Source of the DNA: Allacma fusca
Lineage: Eukaryota > Arthropoda > Collembola > Symphypleona > Sminthuridae
Reading direction: 5' to 3'
Length of the DNA: 64,000 nucleotides
NCBI GenBank assembly: GCA_947179485.1
Contig: OX359249.1
Span: 5,952,001-6,016,000 of the forward strand
Notes under the pieces: model-generated
Database searches by the model: none
Told to the model about the DNA's origin: nothing
What the model saw: the letters and a program-made list of their open reading frames with translations, nothing else
Position numbers and translations under genes: made by a program
Shown here: positions 1 to 13,802 of the stretch, piece by piece
Layout: every line of letters begins with the position of its first letter
How positions within the stretch are numbered: position 1 is the stretch's first letter

Positions 1-3000
1 TGTCTGTACTTTGAGGATCTCTGGAGAAGGACGGGACTCAAGCCACTTAAGTATTTTTTATCCTCTGGAAGAGCTCCACTTGAGTCGAGTGAGCTGGATT
101 TTGATAACATGGGAATGGCATAATAAGTGTGTACATATTTGTGTATGGACGATTCACGGTTTAATCTCCTTATAACGGCCCCCACCCCCAGGAAGCACCA
201 GCATTTTTAACGTTCAATACAATAACAAATCAATAAAAAAAATTGCATTGTATTACAAATGGGGCAAATTATTCCGGAAGATAAGCTCTTGTAAAGACGC
301 CACTATAAACAGAGCCACTATTGGAGAAGTATGTACATACTAAGGTCCCTTATAACAGGAATTCAGAGTAAATGCTTTCCTGTGGAAAAAAATGATCGTG
401 GTAGTAAAGGGGGATTTGCAGAAATATTTGAACGTTTAGCGGGAAATAGCCCTTATGAGCTGGGCTGCTGTAACGAAAGTCCAGTCTGCACTACACCAAA
501 GTCCTTAAGTCACATTTATGAATTGCCACTGTATGGGAGGGATTTGTGAAGCATTCCGAGCGTTGAAAGTAAGAGCGTGGAATTGAAGGGGAAAATCCAA
601 GGGATGAGGATAAACGACTCTGTCCACAGACAACTCTCATCAGAACGGATCGCATCTCCTTCCAAGGAACCTTCTTATAAGGGACTGATTTCTATATCCA
701 CAGACCTGTGTTAAAATCCTATGGAGAGCACTTTGGGCCGGTAATTTCAGAAGGAATTCAAATGAGAGGGACCCGTGACTCCGGCCATTATAGCGAGGGC
801 TGACTTTACAGGAAAGAGATCTCCGAGAATCTCTTAAGCAAAGTATCACTTCCGTCATTCCACGCTCTCCCGTCCTTTTTTTCACAACTTGTTACATGCT
901 TCCCTGGGCCCAGCCAGCCATTATTAGTGCGAGGAGGATCTCCGTTATGATGTGCATTAAATTGAGGGGATAATAGAGCCCTGGGCTTTCACACTAGCCA
1001 CACAATATAATGTACATACTCACATGCAAGTACAAATACATATGTACATGCACATCAGCCCTAGGACCATTCTCAGGAGATCCTGTCCGTCTTGGATGCT
1101 TGAAAGTGTTCCTGGGATTGGGCCAAAAATTCCTTGTACGATTTGCAGTATGAGATCCAAGGATTTTACAAATCTAAAGGGGCCCTCGTCCGAATAGAAA
1201 TAGGGCTGCTGTAATGAGAGCAGACTGTAGGGAGGACTCTTCCTTCTGTGAGATGTGGAGGACTGAACGTGAGAGTATGGGATCTAAATTGGAAGGGATT
1301 CCGGGGGATTGGGTAGGGAAAGCTACATGGACAGGTGGATTTTGAGAGGCTCAGTGTGGAGTAGATTGTTAAGACATGGAAAGAGGATTAGAAGGAAGAT
1401 TCCCAGATTTAATTAAACTCTTGATTTGACCGCCTTTCACGCCGCACGTCTTCCTCTAGCTTCCCATAGGCTCCTAGGACCATTGGCCATGGGGACGTGG
1501 ACTGCATACTGCTCCACATCAGGCACTGCAAACACACACATACACACAGATATAGGAAGAAACACCTCCCAAGGTACAATTCCACTCTCATATACATATG
1601 TACACCCATGGAATGCTCACTCCGTCAGAGCAAAGGCCGATGCTCTTTCCAATAATCCGGAGATCAAGCATCCACATACACTATTGCCAATTTCTGGGAT
1701 CTTCAAGTGCAATTTCCAATGCTCTCCAAGGGGCAAATGTTTTTTTTTCGTTGAGGCTCATGTATGTATGTACATACCTATATAATTACCAATGTTCACA
1801 CATAGGGTGTACATACATAATTAGGGAGTCCGTCCTATGTGGAGCCTCATGTTTGGACAGAGGCTCTTTCCAGTATTTTTTTTTCATTGAGAGGACGCTT
1901 TCTTATGAGGAGGCCCTCAGTGATGGGAGTGCACTGTAAGATTTGTATACAATAGAAATTAAAGGGAAGTATCCCAAGGTATATTAAGTAATTGGATATG
2001 GATGGTAAGCTTGTAATGTGGGGTTAAGTGAGGAAGGTGAGCGCAGGAGGATTAGGGAGAGTGAGGAGAATGAGGAGACTGAGGAGATGGAGCTTAAGCC
2101 TATCATGACACACTTTTCCTCTGTGACAATAATTCCTCTATCTCTATCTCTCTGGCTCTGGCTCTATCTCTATCTCTCCTCTCGAAACACCCAATCAGCT
2201 CTTCCCTCTTCCCTCTTCCTCACATTACTTTTCCCTTGTCACCTTGGGGCGAGGGATCTAATCTCAATTAGCTACGGAGGTGTGTGGGGCATGTCAACAA
2301 ATGAGGCTGACCTTATGTACATAACAACACATGTCATTTCGTGGAGAGTTCCTCAGCCCCAAGCTCTCTATTTACTCTCAATCACTGCCCGAATTAAATC
2401 TCATTTGTCCATTCCTTGGGAATGTGCGGACTCGGCCTAAAAATAAATCTTCCCGGGAGACGAATCCTCCAGTGGACTCTCCTCTGAGGAACTTTTCCTT
2501 ATCCTTGTCAATGCGTGAATGCAATCTCACTATACAAGGGAATTTTTTTTACAAAAATTATAATACAAAAATATTTGCAGGGGAATTTTATTAGACACTC
2601 TGGGATAGGAGGATTATCCTAGTATTTGATTCTTATAGGGAATTGTGACTGGGAGGAGAGCCGTTCGACGGAGGTCCACTGTAGGAGGAAGATCTCCGGG
2701 GATAAAAAAGATAGTATGTATGTAGATAGATAATTACATAGGACACGGGAGGGAAGGAATGACCTCGAACTGAGGCTAAACAAATGAGTGTGAAGGACGC
2801 TACAGGAGTGGAAATTGAGGGCTGTTGAAAGGGAATTCATCTCCTGTCGCGCAACCTGAGCCATTTGAATAAACATGAGAGTTTTCCTCTTTGACGAGAT
2901 TAATTTCCCCGGAAATTCCTTTTACTTTCCTTCTCCATTCCCAAGTCGATTTCCCCCAAACGTTTTATCACTCCTTGAGAGGTCCTCATAGATCTCTTTC

Positions 3001-4169
3001 CTCTCGTCCTCATCCTCTCCCAATTTATAGGATGTGCCTGAGGACTTTGTGCAATTAATTAAAACCCCGAGACTAACAATAGCTACACAAAGATCTAGGA
3101 AGAGAGGATCTTCCTGGGACTCCTTGGAGTCAAGATTTCATACGGTATAGTCCTCTGGGAAGATTCTTGGATTTGATCCGAGGGCCTGGGATCGAGTCCA
3201 CCCGAGCCTATGACATTTACTCTCATATGACTGGACAATTTTCTTCTCATAATTTTAATTTTTCTGGAAAATACGTTCTGTAAACAAAATCATTACAAGA
3301 GGCTCAGGGATGTAGGAGTCCTTCTCTGTGCAAGCATAGCACTAGATATAGCATTTTTTATTTATTCTGTAAAGGAAACATATTTTTTCATTTAACACAA
3401 TTTTTTTTCTTTCTTTGTAGGTGCATCAGAAGATGAGAATATTGGGAGTGCTTCTATGTAGAGTCTGTTGTTGCTCCTGAGCTTCCCAATGTCAATGAGA
3501 TTGGAGAAAAATATCTTAAAGCGATTTGACTGGGGTTGTCTTTAAATGGTTATTTTTGACTCTGTAATGTAATTGATATGGGATTGAGAGCTGATGGAGA
3601 GTGAGGATTAGACAAGTGAAGGACAACGACCATCCTTGAGGTCCAGGGTCATTAGCGGCCAGAATGCTCGCAATCAGCCCAGGCCTTGGCTCTCCGTATG
3701 GAAGTGTATGGGGAAAAAGTAAACAATAACAAGAGTTAGATTTGGAAATGCTGTAATTCTTTGCGCTCATTGCTGTAATCATTTCCCTCTTGCCATAACA
3801 CTGAACTTGCTCTCTATTTATCTTCCTCACCCACGCACGCACATTCATGGGAACAGCTGACGAGGAAATCAAGTGACAGTATATGAGGAATCTGTCTCTG
3901 CCTTGTAGTCCCAATTCCGTTCACAGAGGAGGAAGCCTGGGATGAAAGGGAAGGGAAATGAATGGAGGATACTGCCCCAATATTTCTTTTTTCTTCCCTT
4001 GAGGATCGCCCCAGGAGATGTGTGTGGGAGGAGAATCAGTGCTCCTTTCTGATGGAGACATCAGGTTCAGAAAAATATTATCCTCCCCCCCCTCCCCCCA
4101 GAACACCCAAAAGTCAAAATTATTCAATTTCCTAACAAATTGCCCCATTTTTATAACAACAGAGCCCCA

Positions 4170-4520
4170 TTGACTAAGTTAAATATTTCCGGTCAAAGGG
4201 GTCAAAAAATTTATCCAAGGGAACTTCTGGGAGGGGGGGGGGTTGTAAAAAATGACAAATTAATTTACTATCTAACTATTTTTATTGGAAGTTATTTTGA
4301 AGCCATTTTATAGGTAGAGGATACTGTCTCCGTTCCTAAAGTACAGGTTCTTAAAGGTCAGTGACCTAGGTCGAATTTTGGGTCACAGGTTTCAGGCCTT
4401 CAGAGGAACTAAGAATTATTTGAGTGATTATATGGAAATCTTAATTTTAGGATTGTAACCCCCATGACCCTGAACTGTGACCGGGGTCAATGAGAACAAT
4501 TTTCAAAAATTTTAAGCGAA
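4170..4520. repeat. Second cluster of the TGACCTAGGTCA repeat family
   Basis: GGTCA-type sites occur at about 4170-4210, a TGACCTAGGTC at 4362, and GTGACCGGGGTCAATGAGAA near 4480. The last matches the GGTCAATGAAAA tail of the 7.5-8.1 kb copies. A lone TGACCTAGGT lies at 5701. Confidence 0.6.
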
Positions 4521-6450
4521 TTTTATAAAATTTTGTTGTAAAAGCTTCCTATAAAAGAGTTAGGGGCAGTGGGATGGGTTTTGGGACACCGTCAAACATT
4601 GCGGAAATTCTGCTTGGAAGGATCAAACAATTTTTTTAAATAAAGGGATTGTCACGCATGTGTCTTCCATTTTGTAGGTTTATTTTTGATCCGTAGCCTC
4701 TCTTGATTTTTCTCATTTTATTTCCTACCCCTCAATTCCTTTCATGTTATTTATTTATTTTGACTTCCACACATTTCTCACATTTTTTACTCCATTTTAA
4801 TAAGCGTTTGGGCTGGCTGGGAAAAAAAGTTCTTATAACGAGACTCCTTAGTCTTGTAGGAAGACATATTGCAGAGGGGTAAGTGGGGAAGTGTCCTGAG
4901 CGGAGTTTGTCTCCATGTAGACAATACTTGTGTAAAGGGGGTCTGTTGTAAAGGAGGCCCTCCTCTGTATGAGCTGTCACAAGGAACGAAATGAACGTAT
5001 TAAATGGGGAAGTGTCCAGATATTTTTCACTGCGTAGAAGATGCTCTTATAAGGAAAGGTTCTTATGTAAGTCTCCATCCTCCCGTATGTAATGTATTCA
5101 CTCAGCCTTTGAGAAATGGAGGGAAAAGAGTTGGGTCGAATTTCCTTCCTGGAGTCTGATTGCTGGCTGTCGTTTCCTGGGAAGATAATAATAATAGAAT
5201 TTCTCTCGCAACTCCACTACAGCAGCCCCTTCCCTATTACACAGCATCACATTTCACAATTACTTTTCTCCTTCCTTTTCACTATCGCCTCCATTTCTGG
5301 CAGCAAGTATTGATGAGGTCTTCAGAGACCACTTCAAAAAGCAACAGTTGTCTTTTGTCTTGTTCACAAGACGCGGCAAAAAAAAATCCCCTCCATTCCC
5401 TAATTCTCTGGGAGCAATCAGGAGGAAAAACATTTTTCTTTCAATGCTCCTCCAAACAAGTAGGATTTTCCTCGAATTTTGTGTCACATGTCTACAGTAC
5501 AGTCTCTTTATCAGAGCTGAATTCCCGAATTCCGCTCTTGGAGCTCCATCCAACCCTAAAAATGAACATTGTAGTAGAAGGGAATTTGTACCCGATATTT
5601 TTTCCCTTACACAGAAATCGCTTCGTATCACATAAGGAATGCCTTATAAAAGAAGCATGCTGTCAAACTAAAATTCTCTTTTAAGTATACTCAAGAAAAT
5701 TGACCTAGGTTAAGGAAATCAAAATAATATAAAAAATAACCCAGGAAATTTGCTAAAATTTGGGGGAAAGACATTCTACAATTTTCCCTTTTGCAGGAGC
5801 TACAAATTACATGTGGGAAAATAAAGTGGGGGAATATGAGAAATATGCGATGAGACCTTGTACATATTTATAGCTGGAAAGGGAAGAATTTTTTTTTGAG
5901 CTATTCCTGCTCACTGAAAAGGTTTTGTGGTTTCTTTGAAAGTGTCCTCATAAAATTAATTCCTGGAAGGGAAAAAATTCCTTGGAGGGGAAAATATTGA
6001 CTTGAAATTTCCTCCAGAATGTCTTCTTTTCCCCTCCCAATCTCTGAACGCAGTTTGGTTATCCTTATCAGGGACATTTCCCCGTACTTGTTTCTGCGAA
6101 GGGGGCAAATGAGACGAGATTCTCGGCAGCCTTCCTTGTTTTTGTCAGTTGTCGTAAACACAGAATCCTTGGGAGAGATAAGTCAGAGCACTTTGTGATT
6201 AGATAACGGATTTTTAAGGGCAAGTGTAAAAAGGCCGCATTAAAATTTACTCTGGTGACACGAGGAAGGGAAGTACAATTTTTGAGACACAATTTTGATT
6301 TTAGTATGTACCCAGGGGAAAACTCATGGGAGCAACGATATTTGTAAACATTAGCCGTTTACCCCAATGCTAATTCCCCCTCTTAGGATATATGAATAAC
6401 GTTAGGAATTTTGAAGAAACCGTCTTTTTTTATGAGCGTTGAAAATTTTT

Positions 6451-6581
6451 GACCTCTTTATAGCGGCCGCCTTAAAAATCAACTTCGTTATAACGGCGTT
6501 GATTTTTGGGATGAGGATTTTTCGTTTAAAATCGTTTTGTAGCGGACCCTCTAAAAAAAGACCAACTTCGTTATAACGGCC
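6451..6581. repeat. Tandem duplication of a TTCGTTATAACGGC unit, ~80 bases
   Basis: AACTTCGTTATAACGGC occurs at 6481 and again at 6564. Each copy is preceded by a related TAGCGGNC segment (6461 and 6540), giving a period near 80 bases. It is the clearest undecayed example of the dispersed TATAACGG motif in the left half of the window. Confidence 0.75.
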
Positions 6582-7465
6582 TGACTGGATTTCTCAATAT
6601 TGAAGCTTTTGACGTCGTAGGAAATTAGTGAGGCATGGAAGTGTAAACATTGTCGGACGGAAATGAGAGGAAACATTTATTTTGGGGGCTGAATAAGTAA
6701 TGACCCAATTTTAATTTCTACTCAAGATCATTTGAAGATTGAACTGCGACTGAGACGGTGCTAGTCCCATAAATTATTTCCTCATTGACACTACACTTGT
6801 AATTGGGTATGTACGCCCTGCGGGAGGAATGGAGCTCCGCAGATATCTCTTAATTTGTGCACATGAACTCAAGCAACAAAGTCATGGACAAGTGACTAAT
6901 TTTATAACAGTGGGGCTCAAAATGAGAAAATACTTGGGAAGGAGTGAGAAAGAGAAATAAACAAAAAAAAGTCCATTTCCTTGTTTCCCTATCAATCCGT
7001 TATCAGTAGCCCTTTAAATACATTTCCATGAACTTGCATTCTTTCTTCTGGTGATAAATTCTTACTCCGCAGTCAAGCTCAAAGGGAACAAATCAGTCAC
7101 ATGGGGAAAAACTCCTGAAACAAAATCGTACAAAGCGGCATTATTATAGTCCCTATGAGAAAACAAGATTTTTCTCAAGGAAAAAATAATAACAGAACTT
7201 TTACTTGTAATATCCTTATCTCCAGAGTCATTTTGACAGCCTCTGATTCAGCGAGTACGTATTTCCATGAGGCTAAACGACAATGAACTGTATATAATAG
7301 TGCTATGGGTGCCTCATACATTTGAAACCCCTTTAATTTATTTTTAACACTATATTGTCACGCTCTCCTAAAATATTCTTTAAATCATATGAGCCCCAAC
7401 AGTAAAAAAATTATTTCCTTTTTTTATTATAAAATCCTGTAGAACGATTCCTAAAAGCTATCACA

Positions 7466-8110
7466 ATTACCTAGGTCAATATTTACGTTCACAGGGGTCA
7501 AAAATATGAAGCTAGAATAGTAATTTCAAGAATTAAAAAAGTGTCCACTCTTCATCAAAACAAGAGATTTCTTTAAATTTATTACTTTTGGAAAATTTGT
7601 TTCAGATTTTCTAATAATGTCAAAGGTCAAGGTCATTATTGCAAGGTCCCAGGGATTAAAATCCTAAAGCCTTCAATTCCTGAAAAAAGGGGTTCATATA
7701 AATCTAATGCTGGAATAAAAACCCCTATCCTTCATAACTTCAGACCGTCTTTGTATTTATTTACTCGTATGACCCGGAATGTTGACCTAGGTCAATGAAA
7801 ATGCAATTTTTATTACAAATCTGCGGGACTTTGCTTTACAAAATTTAAAAGCAACTTTCCCCAATAGCTCCGGAATAAATAAGAAACCATTTTAAAAAAT
7901 CCTCAAAAATCCTAGACGTTGACCCTGTGACCTTATTTATTGACCTTGGTCAATGAAAACAATTCTCCAAACCTCAAACAAGAATTACAAATAAGGTTAT
8001 TTTTTTCCGTTCACGCTTAATTATACAAATTAAAGTTTTAGAATTCTTTACAAATCCATCGTGTCTGACCCCCTGAGACCATAAATATTGACCTCGGTCA
8101 TTGAAAATAA
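7466..8110. repeat. Diverged ~150-base repeat around the palindrome TGACCTAGGTCA
   Basis: The phrase TTGACCTNGGTCAATGAAAA recurs at about 7783, 7941 and 8089, spaced 158 and 148 bases, each after a GACCC-containing segment. A related copy is at 7466. Other AGGTCA half-sites fill 7610-7650. The copies are clearly related but eroded, like an old tandem or dispersed family. Confidence 0.75.
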
Positions 8111-9080
8111 TTTACGACTTAAATAACTTGATCCGTTCCAACACATATGGGGGATTTTGTAATACAGTTGAGAATTGCACCTCCAGTATGGGATTAAAAG
8201 AAGGGGGAACATTTTCGTGAATCTCTTTTTATTGGTCTTGGAACCCAGCAACATTTACATACACACGTGCAGTATTGATGTAGATACTTACACATGTATG
8301 CACATGCAGTGTGACTTGATGCAGTAGGAAGAATATATGGAATATGAACAGCTTTGACAGACACTGGCCGGAACGCTCCTGTTTTATCTCATCATCCCTC
8401 TCCATTTGAGCTTTACACTCATTCAGCTCCGTCATAAACATTTATGACTGTAGTAGTTGGTTTTACTACTTATGGAGATCATTGTAAGGGAATCCTCTCC
8501 AAAGTCCATGCTCCCGTCCGGGAGATCTGGGGCCCAATCTCCTCACTCCCGACAGTCTCTTTACAACGGACCCCTCCACAAAATCACTTCCTGTACAATA
8601 GTCAATCCTCAATTGTCACTTCAATTGGGACATAGTCAGACCGTGGAGGGCTCCTTACTAGCCCTTAAATTCTAAGGGCTTTGTAATGAAACTGTATACT
8701 TTAACCATGGCCGTTATAAAGGGACTCGACTGCAGGGAGGGAATTGATGCCCAACTGTGAATATGTTTATAAAGAGACGTATTTACTCTGACTGAAGAGA
8801 GGAATTTGAGAGATAACATTTTGTACACAATGTTTTCCAAGAATGAGGAAACAGGTTTCAAGGGGAGAAGTTTTGTTGAGATTGAAATTGGGATTCTATG
8901 GAATTGGAATGGAGCTCTGACGTAATTAGTACTCTGCACACGCCTCATTTTTCACGAATCAATGCTTTTCTGAGGAAATGCAGGCCATTCGTATTTATTT
9001 GTTATCACCCACATTTGCCCTAAACGAGGCAGACGGAACTTTGAGGCTCCTTCTCCGTAGGGAAAGTTAAAAAGTAGATA

Positions 9081-9120
9081 CAGTGAACTCTTGCTGTGAG
9101 AGAGCTCCCTCATAAGAGTG
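9081..9120 (+). repeat. Dispersed CAGTNNACTCTC motif, example copy
   Basis: It reads CAGTGAACTCTTGCTGTGAG and goes on to a second, related half ending CTCATAAGAG. Similar copies on the plus sense are at 9211, 22847, 23954, 24532 and 30418. The order CAGT, two bases, ACTCTC, then a TATAA.GG-like core resembles pogo/Tigger-type terminal repeats, but no transposase was found. Confidence 0.5.
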
Positions 9121-9769
9121 CTATTTCTTCAGAAGTACAAATATGTACAAGGATCCCCGTTAGGTGAAACAATGGATTTTTCTTAGGAATAGTTATCCAT
9201 AATTTTATTACAGTCTCCTCTCGCTATAAGGAACCTTTTGTCGGCACATAAAGAATGTACAGAGGGATTCATCTGTAGTTCTGGGAAGGAATTTTAATGG
9301 GAAGGATCGTTGGAGCTACTATGGGGAAAGCTCTTGATAAATTGCAAGAGGAAAATTTTTGCAATAGTGTACATGTGAGCCTGGGACTGTGTGAGTGGAT
9401 GGGGAAGGATTCAGAAGAATTGTTGATCTATGGGAGGAATCCTTCCTTCTTGGAATATCCTCGTATATTTACTAACATTGAAAGGTAGGCCCAAGGTCGG
9501 GGAGGCACAAGTGCAAATGGAAAGGAGGATTCCTGGAATTAGATGTTGCGAATAATTTCCGCAATTCTTTTTCAAGCACTTTTTCCCGGAATTGTGAACT
9601 ATTTGATGAGAATTTCAAAAATTGGATGAATTCTCCTTATTTTAGATGGGAGGATTTCTGGGCTTGATTGGATTCAGTCGGTAGTTTACTTTTTCGCTTG
9701 AATCCGTTCCTTTTTAGGGGGGTTGAGAAGGAGCAGGTCGTGTGTACCAGGTTTTTTTTATATGGGCAA

Positions 9770-10640
9770 AAATTTTGTGGACCTCATACTGAGCTTTATT
9801 TGACCTCGTATGACCTAATTTGATTACAAGTGGGATGTTGTGAGCTAAGATTAAGGATTTACCTGATGTTACCTTCCAACTTGATCTGATGTGATCCCCT
9901 TTTACTTAACGGGCGCTCGTATGACTTCATATTATGAGTTGACCCGGGATAACCTAATTTAGGAAACCTGACCTAGTGTGACCTTATTTAATTTAACTGG
10001 AGCAATTTCAAAAGTGCATCAACCGAAAATGACCTCATTTTACATAACGACCTATTCTGAGGAATTTGACATCCTTTGACTTTGTTTTACATAACTTGAC
10101 CTAATCTGATGAACTTGACATCCTTTGACCTTGTTTTACACAACTTGACCTATTCTGAGGGCCCTAATATTAACAACCTGACGAGTTTCGACGATCAATC
10201 AACTTGACCCGACATGACCTTATTCTACTCAACTTTACCCATTATGACCTTATTCTACTCAACTTTACCCATTATGACCTTACGTCTTAAACTCCGCCTG
10301 AATTGACCATAGTTCCCTTACCGACACTTGATATGACCTGAATTCCCGTAAAGTGACTTGACCTGACCTGACCTGACCTGCCCTGACCTAAAACATTTCT
10401 GGATGAAATCTGACGATATTTCAGGTCAGCCGTCGTGGCTTAAGGTTTAGGAACTCCAGCTAAAATTACCCATATAACCGCATGTGAGGTCACGTGAGGT
10501 CAGGTTTGACTAAGGTAAATCCGTAAACTATACGGAAAGTAAGATTAAATGTTATAAGCCATTATCCACGAGGATAATTGAAACTAAGCCAAAGTAAGGT
10601 TGGGCTAGGTTAGGCCAGTACTATGAGGTTAGGACCGGCT
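9770..10640. repeat. Degraded minisatellite built on TGACCT / AGGTCA
   Basis: TGACCT and close variants recur every 10-30 bases from about 9.78 to 10.40 kb, mostly within phrases like TGACCTNATTTTACNNAACT. Two perfect 30-base units lie at 10216-10245 and 10246-10275. A 49-base unit repeats from 10068 and 10117. A five-base CCTGA run is at 10359-10382. From about 10.43 to 10.64 kb the motif appears in the opposite sense (AGGTCA, AGGTTAG), so the array is roughly inverted about 10.42 kb. Confidence 0.85.
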
Positions 10641-11759
10641 GTAGTACGGAAGGCCAAAGTAATAATTACAATGAGTTGGATGAGGTTGGAGTTGGTTCGA
10701 GAGACAATGGACTCACCTCGACTGTAGTGCTAAAAGTAGGATTGCATAATAGGAACATAAAGAATAATAATTTGAAACGTTTGCAAACAACGTTGACAGA
10801 CTCGGAGAGTTGGAGTAAAATAAGTGTAGCATGTTTGGAGTGTGAGGCTGAAGGAGCTTTTAGCAGGCATTAGGAAAGGAGTTAGGAAATTACACGTCCA
10901 TGCAAATATATGACATAAGGGCAGAGGGAAATAAATAATTTGGAAATAAAGTGATAATAATAACACGAGGAGCAAACATGAGTTCGGTTGTTCAAAGGAC
11001 AAAAGCATGCCCAAAAACAAACAAAATAGACGTAAGCAAGTGTGTATCCTACCTTGAGTAAACAAATCCAACTACGTAAATCGTGTCAAGCGACTACGTC
11101 CAAAATCCTCATGCACAACAGTCATGGCACGGGCTCAAGTCAAGCCTCGTGAAGTGCAGTGTAACCCCCTTGTCCGGGATCCCTCTGTCACAAGTCAAGT
11201 TGGGGAGGGTCCGTTGTATTGAGACTCCCCTGTCGACCCTCTGTTGGCTCGTGACGGAAAAACTAAAGCCGTCATTTAGTGTGTGCTAATAATAATTATT
11301 AACGGAACAATAGAATTTTTTCCATCTGTGCAAGCACCGTAGAGTGCACACAAGGGATGTTATAGGGAAAACCTCATAAAAAATCCTCTGCTCGCAATAG
11401 GACGGGGGGAAGACAGAGCGTCAATAGTCAATGCTAATTTTCCATTTGCAAATATAAAATCCCATCTCTTTTCCCTATCCGCAGACTCTCCATTAAATGT
11501 AAATATGCCGTGGATTGGAAATACAAGGCTGGTTCTTGCTAATCAGCTCTTTTAGTTCCTTTCACAGAATTGTTCTTCGACCTCGGCTACTGCGGTCTTA
11601 CCTCAACCATTCGAGAATTGTCTCGACCATTCGTTCCCTTTTATGGATGAGTTTTTTTTTCACAGATATGGGTCCACACGTGTGTGGCACTGGTCAAAAA
11701 TTCCTACTTTGGTCTATTGAATTTCCATTGGGGAATCCTTCATTGGGAATCCATTATTT

Positions 11760-12620
11760 TCCTGTTCAATGTAATTTCTCCAATTTTTTTTTTTTTTTGA
11801 GTTTTATCTCTCCCGTTCTTCTTTTTATTGGGATATTTTCGATATAAATTTTTTCTCCTTTGTTGCCTCCCTTTTTCTTCTTTCGTTCCTCAAATTTTCC
11901 TTTTTGCCTTCCAGAAGTATTTTGTTATAATTCTCGTGTTTCCCACATTTCTCTGTATTGTCCGGAGTTTAAGTTGGGAAATTTGGGAGTGCTTTACTCC
12001 AGGTCTAAATATTTTTCCTCCTCGGTTTTACCATTTCCCCAGTTTTCCGTCTTCCCGGATTAAGTTGGCTATTTTTTCTCAACGACGTTGTCAATTTTAT
12101 TGGAACTACAGCGCAATAGAATTTTGTATGGAGTTTTTTCTAGATGCTTTTACTATTTTGCTAATTTCTTTCATAATTTTCTCATTTTTGGCACAATTTG
12201 GATACTTACCTCAACGCTTTTTTATTTGCCGCCAAAATTGTGTAAAATTGTCTCACTGCATTTTGCTGTTTTTCTCCTTGAATTTTGCAGCATTTTCCCC
12301 CTGAATTTTACGAGATTTTTTACCTAAAATGTACAACTTTTGTCGCCCTAAATTTTACAATATTTGCCTCCTAAAGGTTTGAAATATTTGCTTACTTCAG
12401 TTTTGCAATATTTAACACCCTAAACGTTGCATTTTTTTCCAATTAAATTTTGCAATTTGTTTGTCTTTTCTTGCAATTTTCTATCTCCTCCTGCAATTTT
12501 CGGTCTCTAAATTTTATATATTTTTTCTCTAAATTTTGCAATTTTTCCCCCTAAAATGTGTCACGTTTCCTCCTTAAATTGCAAAATTGTCCGCCTGAAT
12601 TGTCCCAATGATCATTTCCG
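11760..12620. repeat. T-rich decayed minisatellite
   Basis: The plus strand is dominated by T with short phrases such as TTTTGCAATTTTTCCCCCTAAA-like blocks. Clearest copies run from about 12270 to 12600, spaced 20-45 bases. The long open frames on plus here (11828-12304 and neighbours) come from this composition, not from a gene. Confidence 0.65.
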
Positions 12621-13771
12621 GGGAATTATACCGGATATTTTCCCCAACTCACTTTTCGCCTCCCAATTGTGTCTCCCCAAATATGATGAGCTTAAGGCTA
12701 GTCTCTGTTTCGTAATACAATGGGAGTATTTTTAATTAAAGGAATGCAGGCCCCGCTTTAAAAAAAAACCCGTTTCCTTGAAAAAATTCCGCCAGAACAG
12801 AGCCATCAAATATTATTGGAGTAAGGAGGGAATCTGGTTGGGCTGAGAATTATTAGTGGGATGCCTTCCAAGTCTGATTTGTGCATCAAGATGTTGCCTT
12901 CAAGGCTGAAGTTGCACTCACACTCCACACCCTGTCAAGAGATCGCGGAGAGCATGACACAATTAATTACTAGTTTGAAAATTTTAATTGAGCACTTTCC
13001 TTTTTGCCCTTTGTACCTTCAAATTTACTTAATCGCCCATTCCAATCATCTCTCCTCCATCCCAAGCACTTCATCCCGCTCCCCATCCATTCGACCTTAC
13101 CTATAGTCCAATTCTTTATGCAATCCAATAATTTTATGCAAAGCACTCAAAATGCATTGACGCTACCTGGAACTCATTCCTACACTTCTGCACATCCATC
13201 CAGTCCAGCTCCTCACAGTGCACCCCTCCTCATGCAACATCCCTCCAATACGTGAAATTTCCCAGTGCAAAAAAAAAAAACAAATTTACTGGAGCCTCTT
13301 ATAACCACCAAAAATAGCATTTTCCCACCCATTCTCTCACAACGATACTTCTCTGGGAATGACACCCGCCAGTACAACTCCTCCTTCAACAGCCCGTTAC
13401 CCCAAGTACTGCATCGATGCGTGCTCCCTGTAACTCCCATAAAAAGAAGTTCCTGAGTCAGAGGATCATCTGGGGTTCACGTGAAGAGCAATGAAATAAA
13501 AAAAAATAGCTCTTTGGTAATATCTATGCATGAAGTGAAAAAAAATAAGCAATCAAATGCGTTTATGCAAATGAGCTGGTGTATATTTTGTACAGAGTAA
13601 ACTCTCTCGCTCCAACACCACCCTTACTACTATTACTACTACCGTGGAGTGAGGACTAAGCTTTGACGGTACGTACCTCAAGTGGAAGTGTACTGTTGTT
13701 GATATTTGCATTCCACGGACCATGAAATACTTGCCCATTTTATGAGTCAATTGATAAGAATGCAGAAATAA

Positions 13772-13799
<28 letters not shown>
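13772..13799. repeat. (GA)n microsatellite
   Basis: Uninterrupted GA dinucleotides, about 14 units. Confidence 0.97.

Positions 13800-13802
<3 letters not shown>

Larger units (their letters stand above)
1..9769. other. Gene-free repeat-degraded DNA
   Basis: No coding region could be supported. The stretch contains many eroded copies of the TATAACGG/CTCTCnTTATAA motif (for example 165-180, 6481, 9081, 9211), the half-site repeat clusters listed separately, homopolymer C and G runs at 4081-4102 and 4230-4244, and several TACATATGTAC-like palindromes. Confidence 0.6.

Noticed and set aside
11515..12327. Long plus-strand ORFs rich in Phe, Leu and Ser that resemble membrane proteins
   Set aside because: They follow from the T-rich repeat composition. 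All three plus frames give the same hydrophobic look, and no family motif is present.
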